From contig NZ_VDFP01000022.1 of assembly GCF_009600985.1 (NCBI RefSeq), positions 1 to 44,009 of the forward strand: a stretch of DNA of 44,009 nt, given 5' to 3'. Below are positions 26,549-35,316 of this stretch, piece by piece. The notes beneath the pieces are model-generated. The model did not search any database and had not been told where the DNA came from. It saw only the letters and a list, made by a program, of their open reading frames with translations. Numbering within the stretch: the first letter of the stretch is position 1; each line of letters opens with the position of its first letter. Source of the stretch: Companilactobacillus halodurans (GTDB lineage: Bacteria > Bacillota > Bacilli > Lactobacillales > Lactobacillaceae). The translations under genes were made by a program, and so were the position numbers.

Positions 26549-27433
26549 TTAATCGTCCCAGTCTTCAACTTCATCTTTGTAACCATCAGGATTACCGCTC
26601 CAGAAGAAGTCACCATACCAAAGGCTTCTCTTATCTGTATCAAAACCGTTGATTTCTTTCATGTCGGCGTCACTTAATTCAAAGTCGTAGACATCGGAAT
26701 TTTGAACGATTCTTTCTTCGTGAACTGACTTAGGAATTGTGATGATACCATTTTGAAGATCCCAACGTAGGATAACTTGAGCGACTGACTTGTTATATTT
26801 GTCAGCAATCTTCTTCAAACGACTGTCGCCAAGAACAGAACCGCCACCAAGTGGAGACCATGCTTCAAGATAGATATCATTTTCATCACAGAAGTTCTTG
26901 ATATCAACTTCTTGGCAAAGTGGATGGAATTCCATTTGGTTAACAGCTGGTTTAACTGAACCGTGCTTGAGGATATCCTTTAATCTTTCAATATTGAAGT
27001 TAGAAACACCAATTGCACGTGCTTTTCCTTCTTTATAAATCTTTTCAAGAGCGCGCCATGTGTCCATGTATGTGCCATCAACTGGCCAGTGAATCAAGAG
27101 TAGATCTACATAGTCTGTTTGCAATCTCTTTAGTTGGCCTTCGAAGTTGTCGAGAACTGATTGATAGCCTTGGTCGCCATTAAAGATTTTTGTTGTTAGA
27201 AAGATATCTTCACGTTTGAGACCATTATCTGCAAAACCTTTTTGTAATCCTTCACCGACACCAGTTTCATTACCGTATTGTTTAGCAGTATCAATAGCTT
27301 TATATCCGTGTTTCAATGCCCATTGAACAGCTTGGGATGCACCGGAATTGTTAACTTTCCAAACACCCATTCCTAATTGAGGCATGTCAACGCCATTATT
27401 CAAAGTTACTGTAGAATCCAATTTTAAATTCAT
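26549..27433 (-). CDS. Aldo/keto reductase
   Basis: 294 aa TIM-barrel NADPH oxidoreductase of the 2,5-diketogluconate-reductase/YvgN group. The tetrad is visible: Asp in YKAIDTAKQYGNE, Tyr in AKQYGNE, Lys in FLTTKIFN and His in LLLIHWPVDG; later GVSNFN and the NADPH-binding ITIPKSVHEERIVQN. An unusual acidic, aromatic tail (SLWYGDFFWSGNPDGYKDEVEDWDD) ends the protein. General carbonyl reductase; the substrate is not known. GGAGGG precedes the start. Confidence 0.92.
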   Translation of the reverse strand: MNLKLDSTVTLNNGVDMPQLGMGVWKVNNSGASQAVQWALKHGYKAIDTAKQYGNETGVGEGLQKGFADNGLKREDIFLTTKIFNGDQGYQSVLDNFEGQLKRLQTDYVDLLLIHWPVDGTYMDTWRALEKIYKEGKARAIGVSNFNIERLKDILKHGSVKPAVNQMEFHPLCQEVDIKNFCDENDIYLEAWSPLGGGSVLGDSRLKKIADKYNKSVAQVILRWDLQNGIITIPKSVHEERIVQNSDVYDFELSDADMKEINGFDTDKRSLWYGDFFWSGNPDGYKDEVEDWDD

Positions 27434-27571
27434 ATTCTAACCCTCCATAATTATAATTTTAACGCAAATATTATTGGGATACTTGGAAATAAACTTGGTA
27501 TTTGGTATTGTTTATTTGTATACGCTGTCAGTTAAGGACTTTAACGTATTTGGGGGAAGGTGTATCACACA

Positions 27572-29458
27572 ATGATGGAAATGGATAAAGAATTCACAAA
27601 TGACGATGAAATTAAATCTGAAATAATAAATTTATCAGCAATTTTAAAATTGCCTAAGGGGACCGAAGCCCATGTTAGTGACATTCATGGACATGATGAA
27701 AAGTATTCAAATATCATTCGTAGTGGTGCTGGAAATATTAGTCGTAAAGTAAGTGAACTTTTTAATGGCCAATTGACCACAATTAATCAGAAAAAATTAG
27801 TTTCTTTGATTTATTATCCTGAAGAAATTCTCAAAAAAGTGATTGCTGAGTTTAATGAAGATAATGATAAAGAACAATGGTACTTTGGTACCATCAACGA
27901 ATTGATTCAAATCTTAAGGTATGTTTCTAACAAACATCCCGAGCACATTATTAATGAAGCGTTAGATAAAAAATTTAAGGATTTAGTTAAAGAATTAATT
28001 TTTAATGACTTGAATGCTGAGGATAAACGTCAGTATTATCAAGAAATCGTTAAGGGCTTGATTAAGTTAAATGTTTCTAACGATTTTATCTTAGTCATCT
28101 GTCACGCCATCCAAAAATTAGCTATTGAACGGATTCATATTCTAGGGGACGTCTATGATTTTGGACCTCATCCAGATTTGATAATTAAGCAGTTAGGTAA
28201 TAGTTGGCAAAACTTTGACTTCGAGTGGGGCAATCATGATGTCTTGTGGATGGGAAGCGTCGCCGGTTCGAAATTATGCATGCTTAATTTGATTCGCATC
28301 AGTGCGCGCTACCATAACTTGGGATTGCTAGAAAACGTTTATGGCATTGATTTAACTTCATTGATTAGATATGCGCTCAATCGTTATATTTCACTGCCAA
28401 ACTTTGAACCCAAAGTGGTCGTTGATGGTGAATCAGACGATGAAAGAAATATTGATAACTGTGTTCAGCAGGCGGCAGCTATCATGCAATTTAAGCTAGA
28501 AGGTCAAGCCATCAAGCGTCGTCCAGAATTTAAAATGGATGATCGGTTGTTTTTAGATAAACTGAGTTCAGATCGTAAGAAGGTTACGATAGATGGGAAG
28601 AGTTATTCAATTGAAAATGGTTGTTTCCAAACCGTTAATCCAGCTAAGCCTTATCAAATCACTAATAGTGAACGAGTTGTTTTGATAGATTTGATCAATC
28701 AGTTCACGCAATCAAAGAAATTAAATCAAGATATGCGTTTTATGGCCAATAATGGTTCGATGTATGCCAAGCATAACGACAATCTTTTATTTCATGGCTG
28801 CATACCAGTTGATAATCAGGGTAATTTTGTAGAGATGACTTTGGATGGCCAAAGATATTCTGGTAAAGAATTGAGTGATTACTTTGAATTCATTTTGAAA
28901 GATGGACTGAGACATCCAACAACAGGCGATTGCTGGAATTCGGACGTGATCTGGTATCTTTGGGAGGGCGCTAATTCTCCATTATTCGCTAAAGACAAGA
29001 TGAGAACTTTTGAACGTTACTTTATTAGTGATGACAAATTACAGCAAGAACATCACAATCCATTTTTCAAATTAAGTCATGAAGAATGGTTCGTAGACAA
29101 AGTATTAAAGGAGTTCGGCTTAGGTCGGCGTGGTCATATTATTAATGGACATACGCCTGCAAAAGAGGTGCCGCCAGTTCGGGCCAATCAAAAATTTATC
29201 ATGGTCAACGGAATGTCGGAGTCAAAAGTTGGTGCTGATGTGAAGAATTATGCTTTGTTGATTGATTCTTATGGGATGTTGTTGGAGACGCTTAAGCCAT
29301 TTACTTCTCGTGAGGAAGTCATTAAGTATATGGCTGATATTACTGAGGACAGGGATGTTGTTGAGTATTCTTCTGAAAGGAAGACTATTGGCGATACTGA
29401 ATATGGCGAGGATATAAAAAAGCAGATAGAATTTCTATCTGCTCGGTTGGATGATTGA
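27572..29458 (+). CDS. fbp: Fructose-1,6-bisphosphatase, class III
   Basis: 628 aa, typical for the Firmicutes-type enzyme. Metallophosphatase motifs in order: SDIHGHDEKY (about residue 37), LGDVYDFGP, WGNHDVLWMGS and NGHTPAKE. It removes the 1-phosphate of fructose-1,6-bisphosphate in gluconeogenesis. The start is ATG 27572 rather than GTG 27560, because GGGGGAAGG lies 11 nt before the ATG but touches the GTG. Transcribed alone, convergent with the uracil permease across repeat copy C. Confidence 0.94.
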   Translation: MMEMDKEFTNDDEIKSEIINLSAILKLPKGTEAHVSDIHGHDEKYSNIIRSGAGNISRKVSELFNGQLTTINQKKLVSLIYYPEEILKKVIAEFNEDNDKEQWYFGTINELIQILRYVSNKHPEHIINEALDKKFKDLVKELIFNDLNAEDKRQYYQEIVKGLIKLNVSNDFILVICHAIQKLAIERIHILGDVYDFGPHPDLIIKQLGNSWQNFDFEWGNHDVLWMGSVAGSKLCMLNLIRISARYHNLGLLENVYGIDLTSLIRYALNRYISLPNFEPKVVVDGESDDERNIDNCVQQAAAIMQFKLEGQAIKRRPEFKMDDRLFLDKLSSDRKKVTIDGKSYSIENGCFQTVNPAKPYQITNSERVVLIDLINQFTQSKKLNQDMRFMANNGSMYAKHNDNLLFHGCIPVDNQGNFVEMTLDGQRYSGKELSDYFEFILKDGLRHPTTGDCWNSDVIWYLWEGANSPLFAKDKMRTFERYFISDDKLQQEHHNPFFKLSHEEWFVDKVLKEFGLGRRGHIINGHTPAKEVPPVRANQKFIMVNGMSESKVGADVKNYALLIDSYGMLLETLKPFTSREEVIKYMADITEDRDVVEYSSERKTIGDTEYGEDIKKQIEFLSARLDD

Positions 29459-29555
29459 ATTATTTATGATTAATTTATGGGAGGAATGGTCTCTATTGAT
29501 TAGAGGATTGTTCCTCCTTTTTTGTTTCGGTGAACTGAACGCTTCTATGTTTTAT

Positions 29556-29679
29556 AGTGGAAACGAGCTCCAGTGGGGCAACTCCCTGCACCTAAGGCTA
29601 TTTCCCATCTCGTCTGCTACGCAGCCAAGCTGTGAAATTGTCTTAGGCTCCGGGAGCTGACCGCCCCACTTACGCTCTC
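29556..29679. repeat. 124-bp palindromic repeat, copy C
   Basis: Same size and block order as copy A at 12936: AGTGGGGC (29572-29579)/GCCCCACT (29663-29670), CTCCC (29582-29586)/GGGAG (29652-29656), CCTAAG (29591-29596)/CTTAGG (29642-29647). Where copy A has ACAGGGGC it has GCCCCTGT opposite, and where copy C has AGTGGGGC it has GCCCCACT opposite, so both arms changed together. The right edge carries the last three codons and stop of the uracil permease. It lies between convergent fbp and pyrP. Confidence 0.87.
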
Positions 29680-31004
29680 TTGTTTTTCCATTCGTCTTTA
29701 TCTTCGTCCCAATTCTCTGATAAAGCATGTTTAGGTAGAATTAGGTTCAAAATAATTCCAACTACAGTGGCAACTCCGACTCCTGTGAATTGGAAGCTTC
29801 CTATTTGTAGATAGGCGTTTCCGATTCCTATTACTAAGATAACTGAGGCTATCATTAGGTTGCGTTTTTCGTTGAAGTCGACTTTGTTGTCTACTAGGAT
29901 TCTCAAACCACTGGATGAGATTACTCCGAATAAGACAAAACTGATTCCGCCGATTACTGGTCCGGGGACGGTTTGGATTAGGGCACTTAATTTGCCGACG
30001 AATCCAAACAAAGCGGCGAAGACGGCTGCTCCTAAGACTACGTAAACACTGAAGATTTTATTGACGGCCATAACGCCGATATTTTCTCCGTATGATGTGA
30101 CAGGAGGACCACCTAAGAAGGCAGCTACGATTGAGGCTGTACCATCACCGGCTAAAGTTTTATGGAGGCCGGGATCTTTAAAGAAATCACGGTTGGTCAA
30201 TTCATCAAGCACCATGATGTGGCCTAAGTGCTCTGCCATTGTGACAAAGGCTATCGGCGCAAAGCTCAGGATGGCGCCCCAATAAATTTTCTTGGGCATG
30301 TAATTGATAAACATCGTATCAAAAGCTGGTAGTTTGAACCAAGGCGTGGAGACTACTTTGGAGAAGTCGACGATACCTAAGGCTAATGCTAAAACGTATC
30401 CGCCAATGATACCTAGTAAAATAGCAATATTACTCCAGAATCCTCTTAGATACATGTTGAGAAGAACTGTTAAAAAGAGGGTGAACATGGCGACACCAAA
30501 GTATTTGATGTCATAATGCGACCCATTCATCATGGCGTTATCAGCAGCTGAACCAGCAACTGACATCCCAATCACGATAACGATTGGTCCTACGACGATG
30601 GGTGGCAAAGCTTTGTCGATCCAATCAGAACCGATAAAACCAACGATAAGTGAAACGATTAAGTAGACGCACCCAACGGCAATAGTACCTTGAGCAACAC
30701 CTGGATAACCGACTGTTTTCATCAAAGAGACCATCGGCACAATGAATGAAAAACTAGAACTCATGTAAGCTGGAATCTTACGATGAGTAATTAAAATATG
30801 AATGATAGTTCCAACACCGGAACTAAAAAGTGCAATACTTGGATCTAGTCCAACCAATAGCGGAACGAGGACTGTGGCACCAAACATTGAGAATAAGTGC
30901 TGTAATGATAAGAAGGCCCAACTGCTAAGTGGTGGTTTTTCATAGACATCTAAGACTGCATCTGGATTGCGATACTGCTTATTATTTGTGTCCAAAATGA
31001 ACAT
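29670..31004 (-). CDS. pyrP: Uracil permease (NCS2 family)
   Basis: 444 aa, about 14 helices. LSLQHLFSMFGATVLVPLLVGLDPSIALFSSG is the UraA/PyrP N-terminal signature; FAPIAFVTMAEHLGHIMVLDELTN carries the uracil-binding Glu and GGPPVTSYGENIGVMAVN the second one. Proton-coupled uracil uptake. A PyrR-type attenuator precedes it, confirming the pyrimidine link. The stop codon and the last residues (KRA) lie inside repeat copy C. Confidence 0.92.
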   Translation of the reverse strand: MFILDTNNKQYRNPDAVLDVYEKPPLSSWAFLSLQHLFSMFGATVLVPLLVGLDPSIALFSSGVGTIIHILITHRKIPAYMSSSFSFIVPMVSLMKTVGYPGVAQGTIAVGCVYLIVSLIVGFIGSDWIDKALPPIVVGPIVIVIGMSVAGSAADNAMMNGSHYDIKYFGVAMFTLFLTVLLNMYLRGFWSNIAILLGIIGGYVLALALGIVDFSKVVSTPWFKLPAFDTMFINYMPKKIYWGAILSFAPIAFVTMAEHLGHIMVLDELTNRDFFKDPGLHKTLAGDGTASIVAAFLGGPPVTSYGENIGVMAVNKIFSVYVVLGAAVFAALFGFVGKLSALIQTVPGPVIGGISFVLFGVISSSGLRILVDNKVDFNEKRNLMIASVILVIGIGNAYLQIGSFQFTGVGVATVVGIILNLILPKHALSENWDEDKDEWKNKRA

Positions 31005-31020
31005 CTCCCCACGTTTTATT

Positions 31021-31116
31021 GCAAAAAAATAGCCCTCTATCCCGTGTATGCGAAATAAAAGACTGAACGTGTTTCCTTATTAGCCTCACGGGACCAAGAT
31101 TTAAAGGACTATTTGA
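31021..31116 (-). promoter_or_regulatory. PyrR-dependent attenuator in the uracil permease leader
   Basis: The minus strand shows the PyrR-binding hairpin GTCCCGTGAGGCT then AATAAGGAAACACG (31068-31094). The competing terminator is built from AAATAGTCC/GGGCTATTT (31106-31114 with 31027-31035) and TCCCGTG/CACGGGA (31087-31093 with 31040-31046), followed by seven T. High UMP would let PyrR bind and favour termination. It starts about 80 nt before the coding sequence. Confidence 0.87.
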
Positions 31117-31207
31117 TTTCTTTAACTATAATTGAGTTGCAAACTAAAGTCAACAATGAAATACTTAGAGTTGTAATTTTAAAGCGCTAACACAGAGGAG
31201 AAATTTT

Positions 31208-31816
31208 ATGGTCGAACTATATATTGTCAGACATGGAGAAACTGATACTAATTATGAAAATCGTATCAACGGAATGTCGACAGATATGCCATTGAATGCC
31301 AATGGTATCAAGCAAATTGAAGAATTAAAAAAGCATCTTGATATTAATAAATTTGATGAGGTTTATTCAAGTCCATTGAAACGAGCAATGCAAACTGCTG
31401 AAATTTTGAATCAAGGCGTACATGAAGTCCAACAAGATAAACGACTTTATGAAGCTGATTACGGTTCATGGGATGGCATTAGAGAAGAAGACTTGGTTGA
31501 TAAGTATCCTGATGCCTTCGATGAGAATAACTATTTATTGCCAAGCTATACGAAGTACGCTAAAAATGGCGAAGAATATGCTGACGTCTACAAACGTGTT
31601 GAAGATTTTATGGACGATATGGGAAAAAAGGGCGACGAGAAGATTATGGTCGTGTGTCACGGATTCGTTAGTCGTTCATTCTTAAAAGTTGTCACTGGTG
31701 CAGATGATATTTCACGTATCATTCAACCTGATAACGGTGGAGTTTCAAAATACACCATTTCAAAGAGCGGCACTAAATATATCAACTACTATGGACGTGT
31801 GAACAACATCGATTAG
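31208..31816 (+). CDS. Histidine phosphatase (phosphoglycerate mutase-like)
   Basis: 202 aa. Catalytic motif LYIVRHGETDTN at residues 3-14, the acid residue in LYEADYGSWDG and the second His in IMVVCHGFVSRSF. Usual length for branched histidine phosphatases, which mostly act as phosphatases rather than mutases. Ribosome site AGAGGAG. An imperfect cre-like sequence (TTAAAGCGCTAACA, 31179-31192, one mismatch to consensus) lies just before it. Followed after 10 nt by the menaquinone methyltransferase, so probably cotranscribed. Confidence 0.9.
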   Translation: MVELYIVRHGETDTNYENRINGMSTDMPLNANGIKQIEELKKHLDINKFDEVYSSPLKRAMQTAEILNQGVHEVQQDKRLYEADYGSWDGIREEDLVDKYPDAFDENNYLLPSYTKYAKNGEEYADVYKRVEDFMDDMGKKGDEKIMVVCHGFVSRSFLKVVTGADDISRIIQPDNGGVSKYTISKSGTKYINYYGRVNNID

Positions 31817-31826
31817 AGGTGGACAT

Positions 31827-32531
31827 GTGAGTCTAACTAATAAAGTTCCAGAAAAAGATGTTCAAAAAACTTTTAATAAAATTGCGAATCAATATGATAA
31901 ATTGAATTCGATCATGAGTCTTGGCACTCATCAAAAATGGCGTCAAAAGGCTACGCAAAGGATTGTTAATGGTCCAAACGAAATTTTAGATCTTTGTTGT
32001 GGAACGGCTGACTGGACGATTATGTTAGCTAAAAGGTATCTCCATGCAAAAGTTATCGGACTTGATTTCAGCTCTGAAATGTTGAAAATTGCGCAACAAA
32101 AGGTTGGTAAAAATCAAGTCACCAATGTTATTTTACAAAGTGGCGATGCAATGAATCTACCTTTTCCTGACAATCAATTCAGCGTTATAACGATAGGATT
32201 TGGCTTACGCAACGTGCCTGATGCCAAACAAGTATTGAGTGAGATTTATCGAGTTTTAAGACCAGGTGGGCAATTGATCTGCCTAGAGGCTTTCAAAGTT
32301 GAAACGCCAGTCGTTAAATTAGGTTGGCAAGTTTACTTTAATCAAATAATGCCATTAATGGGTAAAGTCTTTGCTAAAAGTAAGCCGGAATATCAATATT
32401 TGGATGATTCAGTTAATAAATTCGTCAGTATCAAACAATTAGCTGAAATGATGCAAGAAGTTGGCTTTAAAAATATTCAAGTTGATGACTTGATGTTTAA
32501 AGCCGCAGCCATCCATTCAGCAGAAAAATAG
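31827..32531 (+). CDS. menG: Demethylmenaquinone C-methyltransferase
   Basis: 234 aa, standard UbiE/MenG length. SAM-binding segment ILDLCCGTADWTIMLA, then VIGLDFSSEMLKIAQQK and the family signature ITIGFGLRNVPD. It methylates demethylmenaquinone in the last step of menaquinone synthesis. Start is GTG with AGAGGTGG upstream. Other men genes are not in the window; lactobacilli with incomplete pathways often keep this gene, possibly to process imported or partial quinones. The downstream hairpin of RNA element R1 also serves as its terminator. Confidence 0.9.
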   Translation: MSLTNKVPEKDVQKTFNKIANQYDKLNSIMSLGTHQKWRQKATQRIVNGPNEILDLCCGTADWTIMLAKRYLHAKVIGLDFSSEMLKIAQQKVGKNQVTNVILQSGDAMNLPFPDNQFSVITIGFGLRNVPDAKQVLSEIYRVLRPGGQLICLEAFKVETPVVKLGWQVYFNQIMPLMGKVFAKSKPEYQYLDDSVNKFVSIKQLAEMMQEVGFKNIQVDDLMFKAAAIHSAEK

Positions 32532-32534
32532 CAT

Positions 32535-32632
32535 AAAAAAAGAACACCCGGGGAAGGTGTTCTTTTACTTTTAGGGGATTAAATATATATGTTATAGGGG
32601 GGATGAGATGAGAATTTCTATCTCTCATCTAC
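32535..32632 (-). ncRNA. Candidate C-rich small RNA, copy R1
   Basis: On the minus strand, from about 32632: 5' hairpin GATGAGA-N9-TCTCATC, then TCATCCCCCCTATAAC, an AU-rich linker, TTAATCCCCTA, and a terminator GAACACC/GGTGTTC with loop TTCCCCG and a seven-T tail. Total about 98 nt. A -10-like TAGTAT (32638-32643) and regulator boxes lie upstream. C-runs in unpaired positions suit pairing to Shine-Dalgarno sequences. The core (32573-32608) is nearly identical in R3 and partly in R2. The hairpin also works as terminator for menG on the plus strand. Confidence 0.55.
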
Positions 32633-32637
32633 AACTA

Positions 32638-32693
32638 ATACTATACTTAAGAAGTGTGAACCAATTATTTTGAAAATATGAAGAAAGTGTGAA
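32638..32693 (-). promoter_or_regulatory. Promoter of R1 with 11-bp-phased TTCACA boxes
   Basis: Minus-strand boxes TTCACA (32655-32660), TTCATA (32677-32682) and TTCACA (32688-32693) start 22 and 11 bp apart; a TAGTAT -10-like hexamer lies 11 nt downstream. Such spacing is typical of OmpR/PhoB-family response regulators (PhoP boxes TTMACA-N5). Confidence 0.5.
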
Positions 32694-32756
32694 GATTAAT
32701 ATTTATTGATAATATTATTTGTAGCAAGCTAACAATTGTCAAATAGGGGTGGTTAA

Positions 32757-33722
32757 ATGTCAAATATTCGAGATGTTGCAAAACTTTCTGGTCATTCAGT
32801 TTCAACAGTGTCACGCGTGATCAATCACCGTGGATATGTTTCAAAGACAACGAAACAAGAAATTTTAAAAGCCATGGAACAAGTCGACTATCATCCAAAT
32901 GATGTGGCTAGAGCACTAAGTACTGGCAAAACTCATACAGTTGGAGTAGTTTTACCATATATAAGCATCCCTTATTTCCAAAAGTTGGTTTCCGCGATTA
33001 CTAAAGTTGCTTTTAAGGAGAATTACCAAGTAACTTTATTACCGTCAGATTATAATAAGAAAAATGAGATTAATTATTTAGAAATGTTGAAGCATCGGGC
33101 TTTTGATGGTTTGATTTTTACTTCTCGTTCCATTTCATTTGAGAAAATTTTGGAATACCGCCAATATGGCAACATTACTTGTTGCGAAGATACTTTTGAT
33201 TATCCCATTTCATGCGCCTTCACTAATCGTGAATCCTCCTATATTAATGCTTTTCAAATCATCAAGGATTTAGGTTATCGGCATATCGGCGTTACGGCTA
33301 GTAGAAATGAAGAATCTAGTCCAACGACTAGGCTGACAAAATCAGCTTATTGCAAGGTCTTTAAAAAAGAGGTCGATAAAGATCATTTTTTTAAAGGGGT
33401 ACTAGATTTTGAAAAGGGAGCCGATGCTGCTAAGCAGTTGATAAAAGCAGACCCCAATTTAGAAATTGTCTTTGCGAATAGTGACCAAGTCGCTGCAGGC
33501 TTGATTCGACAATTTCAAAGAATGAATATTGAATTGCCAGTAGTAGGTCAAGAAAATCTTGATTATAGCAAACTCATGGATTTTTCAACAGTGGACCACC
33601 ATCTAACAGAAATAGGTGAATATGCCTTTTGGTCTGTCTTTGAAAAAGGAATCGTTAAAAAAATGATAACGTCTGATTTTATTGAACGCGGTATTTTAGA
33701 AAAGCAAAGCCAACAACAATAA
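32757..33722 (+). CDS. LacI-family transcriptional regulator
   Basis: 321 aa. N-terminal helix-turn-helix IRDVAKLSGHSVSTVSRVINHRGYVS and hinge helix PNDVARALSTGKT, then a periplasmic-binding-protein-like effector domain (HTVGVVLPYISIPYFQKL, FDGLIFTSRS, YRHIGVTASRNEESSPTTR, VFANSDQVAAGLI). Site GGGGTGG upstream. No sugar transporter or hydrolase is adjacent; the next gene, 22 nt downstream, encodes an unknown zinc-ribbon protein. Its regulon is therefore probably elsewhere. Confidence 0.92.
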   Translation: MSNIRDVAKLSGHSVSTVSRVINHRGYVSKTTKQEILKAMEQVDYHPNDVARALSTGKTHTVGVVLPYISIPYFQKLVSAITKVAFKENYQVTLLPSDYNKKNEINYLEMLKHRAFDGLIFTSRSISFEKILEYRQYGNITCCEDTFDYPISCAFTNRESSYINAFQIIKDLGYRHIGVTASRNEESSPTTRLTKSAYCKVFKKEVDKDHFFKGVLDFEKGADAAKQLIKADPNLEIVFANSDQVAAGLIRQFQRMNIELPVVGQENLDYSKLMDFSTVDHHLTEIGEYAFWSVFEKGIVKKMITSDFIERGILEKQSQQQ

Positions 33723-33744
33723 TAAAAGATTGAGAGAAAAATTT

Positions 33745-35226
33745 ATGCGTGATTTGAAACGAATTATCGACGATGGTAAATTCATTTATTTAAATGATAG
33801 TCCCCTCCAAAATTATCCACATGATAAATTGATTGAATTGTTAAGTGATTACTATGATAAGGAACAGACTGTTTCTTCAGTGATTAATTATCATCAATTA
33901 AATATGCGAGCTCGTGATTTATCACTGGCGCTGCCTTATTTTAAGACAGATGTTTCATGTCCGTATGATAAAGCCAAAATGTTGCAACGTTTGCCGTCGA
34001 GAAGCAGCAGTCTTCAAAATGGGACAAAGATTTGTCCTAGTTGTGGTCATCAAATTTTTGCAGAATATAATTATAATACGATTTGTGAATGCCCTAATTG
34101 TCAGGCTAAACGAATTGATTTTCAAAATGATTTAGAAAAAATGTATCAAGAAATCAGACCCGTAATATATGAGAAAATTAATTTAAAAGGAAAAATTGAA
34201 TTAGCGGCACTTTTAGAAGAATTCTCAATTAATAATTTCGATGACTTTGGACCATTTAGGTTAACTTATGGAAATTTTCCCATGCAGGTGGTGGAAGATT
34301 TAGCAGATAGAAAAATTATTGTTCCATCTAGTCAAAATATTCCTGAAGCTTTTGAGAAGGCAGATTTTAAAAAAGGCATTATGAATTTTGATTTATTTAA
34401 AATTCGTTGGCGTTTGAATGTTAAAATTTCCAATTTGAATAAAAGTCAAACTCTGAATCGAGTCAAACAGGTAGATGGTATCGATGCTGACGATGATGAA
34501 ATAAAAGATTTATATCGTGAGATTGCCTTAGGCGTTTTGGATGGTTATCTTGAGAGTTTTTATGAGATTTTTTCCAAAAATACTGAAGAAGAGCTTGATG
34601 AGTTATATGCCAGTGTAGCTGCTTGGACACAAGAATATACGCCACATGCCATTCAAAAGATTAACAATGAACTTATTAATGAAAGTAATAGTGTTGAAAA
34701 AATACGATCAAGCGATGAACCAACTTCAAAATATTTAAATATGCTTGATCGAAAACTCCAAAAAAGAGGTCATCAAAAAATAACGGGAAATTCCTCGCTG
34801 GTAAATGCAGTTACTCAAGTTTTCTTTGAACAATTTTTAGGTGATGACGACTGGGACAATGTTTTGATTCCTGTTGGTCGCCAAAGTGCTAGAAGGATGC
34901 CACCATTTATCTTAGATACAATGCTAGAAAATATTGAAACAGACGTGAAAGTAATTCCTGAGTTGATTGGTAATGCTCAATCTTATTCCATTACGAAATT
35001 AGGAGTTTGTCTAAATTATCCAAAGGCAAAATCTAAATTGATTACTGATGAATTGACAGCTTATCAGTTTGTGAAAGATCAATCTGAAATCCAAGCCGCT
35101 GATGATTGGTGGGAAATTGAGAAGTTTGGCTATCAAATCGATAGTTTCTATTCGTTAAATTTTATTTTAGAATTGATTAAATATCTGAAAAAAAGCTCGG
35201 TTCAAGAAGTTTTACAAAGAATTTAG
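33745..35226 (+). CDS. 493-aa protein of unknown function with zinc ribbon
   Basis: No family recognised. Hydrophilic, no signal peptide or membrane helices. Residues about 80-130 hold Cys pairs: SCPYDKAKML, then KICPSCGHQIFAEY and CECPNCQAKR, which look like a four- or five-Cys zinc ribbon. The C-terminal half is helical and acidic (for example EEELDELYASVAAW, GDDDWDNVLIPVGRQSARRMPP). Start taken at ATG 33745; TTG 33730 is possible. It follows lacI by 22 nt and is probably cotranscribed. The R2 hairpin ends it. Could be a nucleic-acid-binding or stress-related protein; that is speculation. Confidence 0.6.
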   Translation: MRDLKRIIDDGKFIYLNDSPLQNYPHDKLIELLSDYYDKEQTVSSVINYHQLNMRARDLSLALPYFKTDVSCPYDKAKMLQRLPSRSSSLQNGTKICPSCGHQIFAEYNYNTICECPNCQAKRIDFQNDLEKMYQEIRPVIYEKINLKGKIELAALLEEFSINNFDDFGPFRLTYGNFPMQVVEDLADRKIIVPSSQNIPEAFEKADFKKGIMNFDLFKIRWRLNVKISNLNKSQTLNRVKQVDGIDADDDEIKDLYREIALGVLDGYLESFYEIFSKNTEEELDELYASVAAWTQEYTPHAIQKINNELINESNSVEKIRSSDEPTSKYLNMLDRKLQKRGHQKITGNSSLVNAVTQVFFEQFLGDDDWDNVLIPVGRQSARRMPPFILDTMLENIETDVKVIPELIGNAQSYSITKLGVCLNYPKAKSKLITDELTAYQFVKDQSEIQAADDWWEIEKFGYQIDSFYSLNFILELIKYLKKSSVQEVLQRI

Positions 35227-35231
35227 CAAGC

Positions 35232-35316
35232 AAAAAGGACATCCTTGGGGAAGGATGTCCTTTTTTAGGGGATTAAATATTGTTATAGGGGGGATACGAA
35301 AAGAGCTTGCACTCTT
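35232..35316 (-). ncRNA. Candidate C-rich small RNA, copy R2
   Basis: Minus-strand order: AAGAG-TGCAAG-CTCTT hairpin (35300-35316), CGTATCCCCCCTATAAC, AATATTTAATCCCCTAA, then terminator GGACATCC/GGATGTCC (35237-35244, 35253-35260) with loop TTCCCCAA and five T. The core 35267-35295 matches R1 and R3 except for a shorter AT tract. The 5' hairpin differs in sequence from R1/R3. A TATAAA (35322-35327) could be its -10; no phased TTCACA boxes are seen. On the plus strand the hairpin terminates the zinc-ribbon gene. Confidence 0.45.

Noticed and set aside
29451..29660. 69-codon ORF after fbp
   Set aside because: Most of it is repeat copy C; the reading frame is not kept in copies A and B.
32604..32670. 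Short plus-strand ORF after the AGGGGGG of R1, with a similar ORF at R3
   Set aside because: The G-run looks like a ribosome site, but the frames differ in length and content between R1 and R3 and R2 has no ATG; conservation is at DNA level, fitting a minus-strand RNA.
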